Shown: in pieces, positions 20,114 through 23,804 of the stretch | Numbering within the stretch: position 1 is the stretch's first letter | How the letters are laid out: each line of letters starts with the position of its first letter | NCBI GenBank assembly: GCA_036897625.1 | Contig: JAYMTA010000832.1 | Span: forward strand, 1 to 23,804 | From: Pelargonium cotyledonis | Taxonomy: Eukaryota; Streptophyta; Magnoliopsida; Geraniales; Geraniaceae | Direction: 5' to 3' | DNA length: 23,804 nt | Translations under genes and position numbers: made by a program | Notes under the pieces: generated by a model | Told to the model about the DNA's origin: nothing | Databases searched by the model: none | Seen by the model: the letters and a program-made list of their open reading frames with translations, nothing else

Positions 20114-21129
20114 ATTGTTAACATCTAAATGTTGCCCATTAACAACATAATTTTGACACATTTCATTTGTCAATTTATCTCTCCAAGTAGTCCATTCATC
20201 ACTTGTTTTGTACAGTTTGTATGTAGTTTGTTTCTTTTTCGTTGTCATAATTCTAACTGTCATACTCAATCTCAATTAGATCAATATACATCTCTCTCCT
20301 AATTAAATTATGCAACTAACAACATGCAATGATAATCCGATTATGAGTTCTAATTGGATAAAATGATGGAATCTTAAGAATTCCCTAACAAAGTTTTAAT
20401 AATTCAAAAATTCTTTCTACCAAATTTCTCGCTCTAACATGTCTCAAGTTAATTAACTCTTTTGATGATTCAGGTGCAATTCCATGTCTAAATTCAACCA
20501 GATGGTATCTTCCACCTCTATATAGGGCAAGAAATTCATCTCCATTTGTGCACCTGCCCGTCAAATAGGTAGTAATGTTTTATATTAGGAAATAATATGT
20601 TTTGTTTCATGTTAATAAATGAATTACTAAAGACTGAATTATTAATTAAGTACTTGTTAAATTTCATACTTGTTGGAATTTTATGGCCATTTCTTTTGTT
20701 TAATGCAACTTTCAATATCCTATAATTTGATGTTGATCATTCCCAATCAGCCAACACATAAATGAAGTTCAAGTCTCTTGTGCAAACACCTGACACATTA
20801 GTAGCTACCTCATTCTTCCTTATTCTATATTTAGGTTTATTAACTTTTGGAACACGTACTTTAATATAGGAAAATGTGCTTCAGAGGTTCTTGAACTATC
20901 TAAAGTGTTCTGCTGGAGTTCTTAAATTTTCATTTGTTTCGCTCGGGTCCAAATTCATGTTTTTTTGTTCTCGCGAAGGACATTCCGTTAAGTAACTAAC
21001 GGAATCCGTTAAATATGACTGACGGTGTTAAAATTAAATTAGAAAACAAGTTTTAAAATATGAATTTACTATTTTGCCCTTATTTATTTAATTAAGTCTT
21101 CTCTCTCCTCTCTGCTGTAAAGAACATCT

Positions 21130-21234
21130 ATGAGTTTTCCAACATCATTTATGAGTTTTCCGGCGATATTAATGAATTTTCCGACGATTATCATGAATTT
21201 TCTGGCAACTATCATGAGTTTTCCGGCGACTAAA
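21130..21234. repeat. 21-bp minisatellite, five units, inside the MULE
   Basis: Units start at exactly 21-bp intervals: 21130, 21151, 21172, 21193 and 21214. Each has the form ATGARTTTTCCGGCGAYTAT with small changes. Because 21 is divisible by three, a plus-strand frame from 21130 encodes five heptapeptides such as MSFPAIL before a 58-codon frame ends at 21306. There is no evidence that it is translated. Confidence 0.9.
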
Positions 21235-21539
21235 AATAAAATTCCAACTAAATTTCATAACAATTTCCAACCAAAATTAAAAATCCAAAATCCAAAATTT
21301 TATTGAAGTTCCAACGAAAAATTACAACAAACTTCAAAAATAAATTTTTTTAATGAACTTCTAATAAAATCAACACACAATAAACATTTCACAAAATAAA
21401 AAAAACACAAACTGAATCAAAACGAGACAAGTTGTTCTCTGTATACAATAACACCAGGGTAACTCCACAAAAAGTCTCAATCTTGATGAGCATGAGATCT
21501 TAAGAAAAGACATGAAATAAAAAGATTATTTTATAGGAC

Positions 21540-21965
21540 CGATCGAATCCTCTCTCCCGTCCTTCCGCCGCCTCTGCCTCCTTCCGCCGTCGTCGTCCTC
21601 CTCTCCTCTCTCCACTCTACGCCATGCTAGTGGAGCTCATTGACTCGTACCGGGACAAATGGTACTCCCTCCGCCTCCCGTCGACGCTGTCTACGACCAA
21701 TGCCCCAACGCCTCCTCTGCCAAGACTGAGCTCCAACGGTCCTGGTCCACGCCATCGATGTTCGTTGATGCTCGTCGGAGAAGAAGAGAACGTCGTCGAT
21801 GTCTATTGCTTCTCGCCGGAGAAGAGGTCATCGTCCTCCACGAGATTCGATCCAGATCTGATGCGCCGGAGATTGAGTTCTCGCCGGCGGTGGAGAAGGC
21901 GAGGCATGGGAGGGAGGTGGAGGGAGGCATGACAGGGATGGAGAGAAAGGGATGGAGCCATGGAG
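21540..21965 (+). pseudogene. Captured host gene fragment, trihelix-like
   Basis: A GC-rich block, unlike its AT-rich surroundings, lies between the MULE TIRs. The plus-strand frame at 21624 reads MLVELIDSYRDKWYSLR, and a shifted frame at about 21680-21730 reads VDAVYDQCPNASSAKTELQ. In trihelix (GT-factor) DNA-binding domains a LI-x-Y-x-x-KW-x-L helix is followed, after an RG-L-x-x-x-W segment, by VA-x-AV...C...KT-x-x-QC. The fragment looks like such a domain with its middle deleted and the frame shifted. Downstream the similarity ends in CGCCGGAGAAG-type repeats. Both long open frames in the block (21624-21932 and 21659-22069) read through the damage and the second enters the TIR, so neither is a credible intact gene. 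The identification rests on motif resemblance only. Confidence 0.5.
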
Positions 21966-22760
21966 AAATTAGATTTGATCTTTTATTTGAAAGTAAAATC
22001 AGATCTGATCCTAATCTGATTTCTTTTTTCTTTTTAATTATTAATAATACTTTTAAGGGCAAAAAGTAAAATTACATTTCATAAATAGTTTTTTAATTTA
22101 ATTTTAAAACCGTCAGTCATATTTAACGGATTCCGTTAGTTATTTAACGGAATGTCCTTCGCGAGAACAAAAAAAACATGAATTCGGACCCGAGCTGAAC
22201 AAATGAAAGTTTAAGTACCCCAGCAAAACACTTTGGATAGTTTAGGAACCTCTGGGGCACATTTTTCTTTAATATAAGTGTCGTCAAGAGCACCAAAACA
22301 ATTCTAGAACAACAAAACACACAAAAAATGATTTGATTTAAATTTCCATAAATCATTATTTTATTTTATTTTATTTATTTATAAACTGTGTTATTACCTT
22401 AAACCATTTCCACCTTCGATCCGTACAATTTTTTGGAACTGAATCTGGTTTGACAAGTAGTGTATTTTGCATTAAGATAACATTTTAAACTTTTTGGAAA
22501 TACCTACTGACTGTTTGACTAGATATTTGGAAATCAAATTTGATAACTCGATTCTTTTTGTCGTGAGCAACAATATATAAAAACATCGCTATTTGTTACG
22601 CAATACTAACGTCTCCAATTTCAGTGAGTTTTTCCTCAGTACAAAGAAGTAAACAAAGCGTACAAAACGTGTTGATATTCATACATAATTGGTCTATACA
22701 AGTGATATCATCAAATATACACAAACGTGCCATATATTCAGTTCTTCCTATCACTAATCG

Positions 22761-23804
22761 AACGACAAATCTTTATGCCGAAGTTTTCAACATGCCAAGT
22801 GAACAACCACGCAACAATATAAACAATAACACATAATAATAACTTCTTCTTATGTTCATCCAGTCTCAACATATCAGTATCCATATTTCCAATAAAAATA
22901 TTTAAAATAAAGTAACACAATAATCATGTTCTAAACAAACTTTAAGAAAATATATATACACACACGTATAATAATGCAAAATATCAAAGAACATATAATT
23001 TAAACGTGACACAATCCAGATTATAATACTACTCTCACCTTATATATACGTGCTGACAAACCAGGAATTGTCTAGCTATATATACCAACCCAGTATTTAG
23101 ATTAATGTTGCGTTAAAAAGTCTTACATCCAAATACATAAAAAAAGTTAATATTTGGGATAATTATAGCTCTTATTTAGTAATGTAAGCTTATTTATTCA
23201 AAAATGGTAGATGAGTGCTTTTTAAAAGAAACAACTATAAGCCCATAACTTTAGAAGGCTCACCAAGTTTTTTTTTACTTTAAACCCTGCTTCAATAAGT
23301 AGAGTTTTTGCTCTAAGGAAACTCATATATACACTCCAGTCTCTTTAACCTTTCATAATCGTAAAAAGGTAATACAAAGAAAAAAGGATACACATGCTCT
23401 CGGGTTACTAAAGCTTATAGCAGGTGTTGAAAGCAAGTAATTTAAATGTAGTAGACACCAAACATAAATAATGTAGTATAATCTATGCATGAGTAGTAGC
23501 TTGTGGAGAAGATTTGTGATAGCTGCTTGTGGGGAAGATTTGTGGTTGTTGCTTGTTATTACTTTTTGTTGTGCACTGTATTCATATTCATGAGGTTTAA
23601 ACAATGAAAAACAAAAATATAATTATAAGCAAACACTTTTTTTTCCTTCATGTACTAGAATTTTTCTACAAATCTAATTTGTTAGTATATTAATAGTAGT
23701 AGTATATCTTACCTCATTGTTATTTAGGAATATTCAAAGTATTGAAGATTTATAAACAAGATAAAAAATTCAATTAGGAATCTAAACTTTATCAGCATAA
23801 GATT
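22761..23804. other. AT-rich region without recognised gene
   Basis: No domain, transposon end or RNA gene was recognised. It may include the upstream part of the Harbinger element, but no TIR matching the candidate at 13891 was found. At 23496-23557 a unit of about 25 bp around GCTTGTGGGGAAGATTTGTG is repeated twice and starts a third time. The minus-strand frame at 23604-23353 shows no known motif. Confidence 0.6.

Larger units (their letters stand above)
20860..22276. mobile_element. Non-autonomous Mutator-like element, probable Pack-MULE (with target duplication)
   Basis: The element spans 20869-22267 (1399 bp). Its TIRs, 20869-21082 and 22054-22267, are about 214 bp each and highly similar, sharing TTCTCGCGAAGGACATTCCG, TAACGGAATCCGTTAAATAT, GACTGACGGT and the inner end TTTGCCCTTA. 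The termini are GGAAAATGTGC and GAAAAATGTGC. The perfect 9-bp direct repeat TTTAATATA flanks it at 20860-20868 and 22268-22276. Long TIRs plus a 9-bp duplication are diagnostic of MULEs. No transposase is present. The interior holds a 21-bp minisatellite, an AT-rich spacer and a GC-rich, coding-like block. Confidence 0.92.
20114..22760 (-). pseudogene. PIF/Harbinger transposase pseudogene (DDE), split by a MULE
   Basis: Minus-strand reading from 22760 gives DDITCIDQLCMNINTFCTLC, IAMFLYIVAHDKKNRVIKF, QTVSRYF and CTDRRWKWFK. A 94-bp GT-AG intron follows (22397-22304), then NCFGALDDTYIK, whose LD is the first catalytic aspartate. The MULE at 20869-22267 interrupts here. Beyond it come VRVPKVNKP, NEVATNVSGVCTRDLNFIYV, YYLF-D, GDEFLALYRGGRYHLVEF, LRHVRARNLVERIFELLK with the final glutamate, FYPIRTHNRIIIACC and DEWTTWRDKLTNEM. 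This is the full motif series of plant Harbinger (ALP1-like) transposases. Decay includes a stop at about 20738 in place of the expected Gly codon after DWE, a frameshift near 20550, and stops in other segments. A host ALP1-type domesticated gene is unlikely given this decay. Confidence 0.88.

Noticed and set aside
20115..20275. Separate Myb-like second ORF of the Harbinger element (DEWTTWRDKLTNEM)
   Set aside because: The segment follows directly from the IIIACC-LHNLIRRE block of the transposase, where WRD-L motifs form the usual transposase C-terminus, so it belongs to the same gene.
21624..22069. Overlapping plus-strand ORFs of 102 and 136 codons as a novel gene
   Set aside because: They lie inside the MULE, the second runs into the right TIR, and the trihelix-like motifs fall in different frames. 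They are better read as a captured, broken fragment.
23200..23640. AT-rich segments near 23220-23260 and AGCAAACACT near 23623 as a second MITE or the Harbinger right end
   Set aside because: No matching terminus or TAA/TTA duplication could be paired with them, and the similarity to the 13603 or 13891 ends is only a few bases.

Overview
This is a nuclear segment of a flowering-plant genome, probably a eudicot. The evidence is a 25-exon housekeeping gene with GT-AG introns, AT-rich flanks and several layers of plant transposable elements. No prokaryotic, organellar, tRNA, rRNA or CRISPR features were recognised.

The one clearly functional gene is RPB2 (NRPB2), the second-largest subunit of RNA polymerase II. 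It lies on the minus strand from the ATG at 13328 to the stop at 2728. Splicing 25 exons by eye gives an uninterrupted 1194-codon frame. The active-site motifs and the C-terminal zinc-binding cysteines are present, and a TATA-like box lies about 105 bp upstream of the ATG. The larger introns hold repeats: a 162-bp Tourist/Harbinger-type MITE in intron 23, a (TG)n(AG)n microsatellite in intron 17, and local duplications in introns 4 and 13.

Left flank (1-2727): a Copia gag-protease fragment in minus orientation runs off the left edge. It is cut at about 1090, close to a long terminal inverted repeat of a Mutator-like element (MULE) ending at 1313. A second, unrelated long-TIR element follows at 1383-2095, with G-box-containing tandem repeats inside it.

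Right flank (13600-23804): this is a nested transposon stack, mostly on the minus strand. A decayed Copia element (5' LTR 20113-19875, gag, protease, integrase, RT and RNase H remnants, 3' LTR 15231-14751) continues past its 3' LTR into a second leader and gag copy (14750 to about 14003), so the two internal regions share an LTR. The middle LTR carries a 230-bp insertion flanked by 14-bp direct repeats, and the other LTR preserves the empty site. The 5' LTR abuts the 3' coding end of a PIF/Harbinger transposase pseudogene (about 22760-20114). That pseudogene is itself split by a 1399-bp non-autonomous MULE (20869-22267) with 214-bp TIRs and a perfect 9-bp target duplication. The MULE carries a GC-rich insert that looks like a scrambled trihelix transcription-factor fragment, which would make it a Pack-MULE. 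The order of events is therefore readable: Harbinger first, then insertion of the MULE and Copia elements, then decay. The rightmost kilobase is AT-rich with no recognised gene.

All coordinates and motif readings come from manual translation. Family assignments rest on motif recognition and no database search was run.
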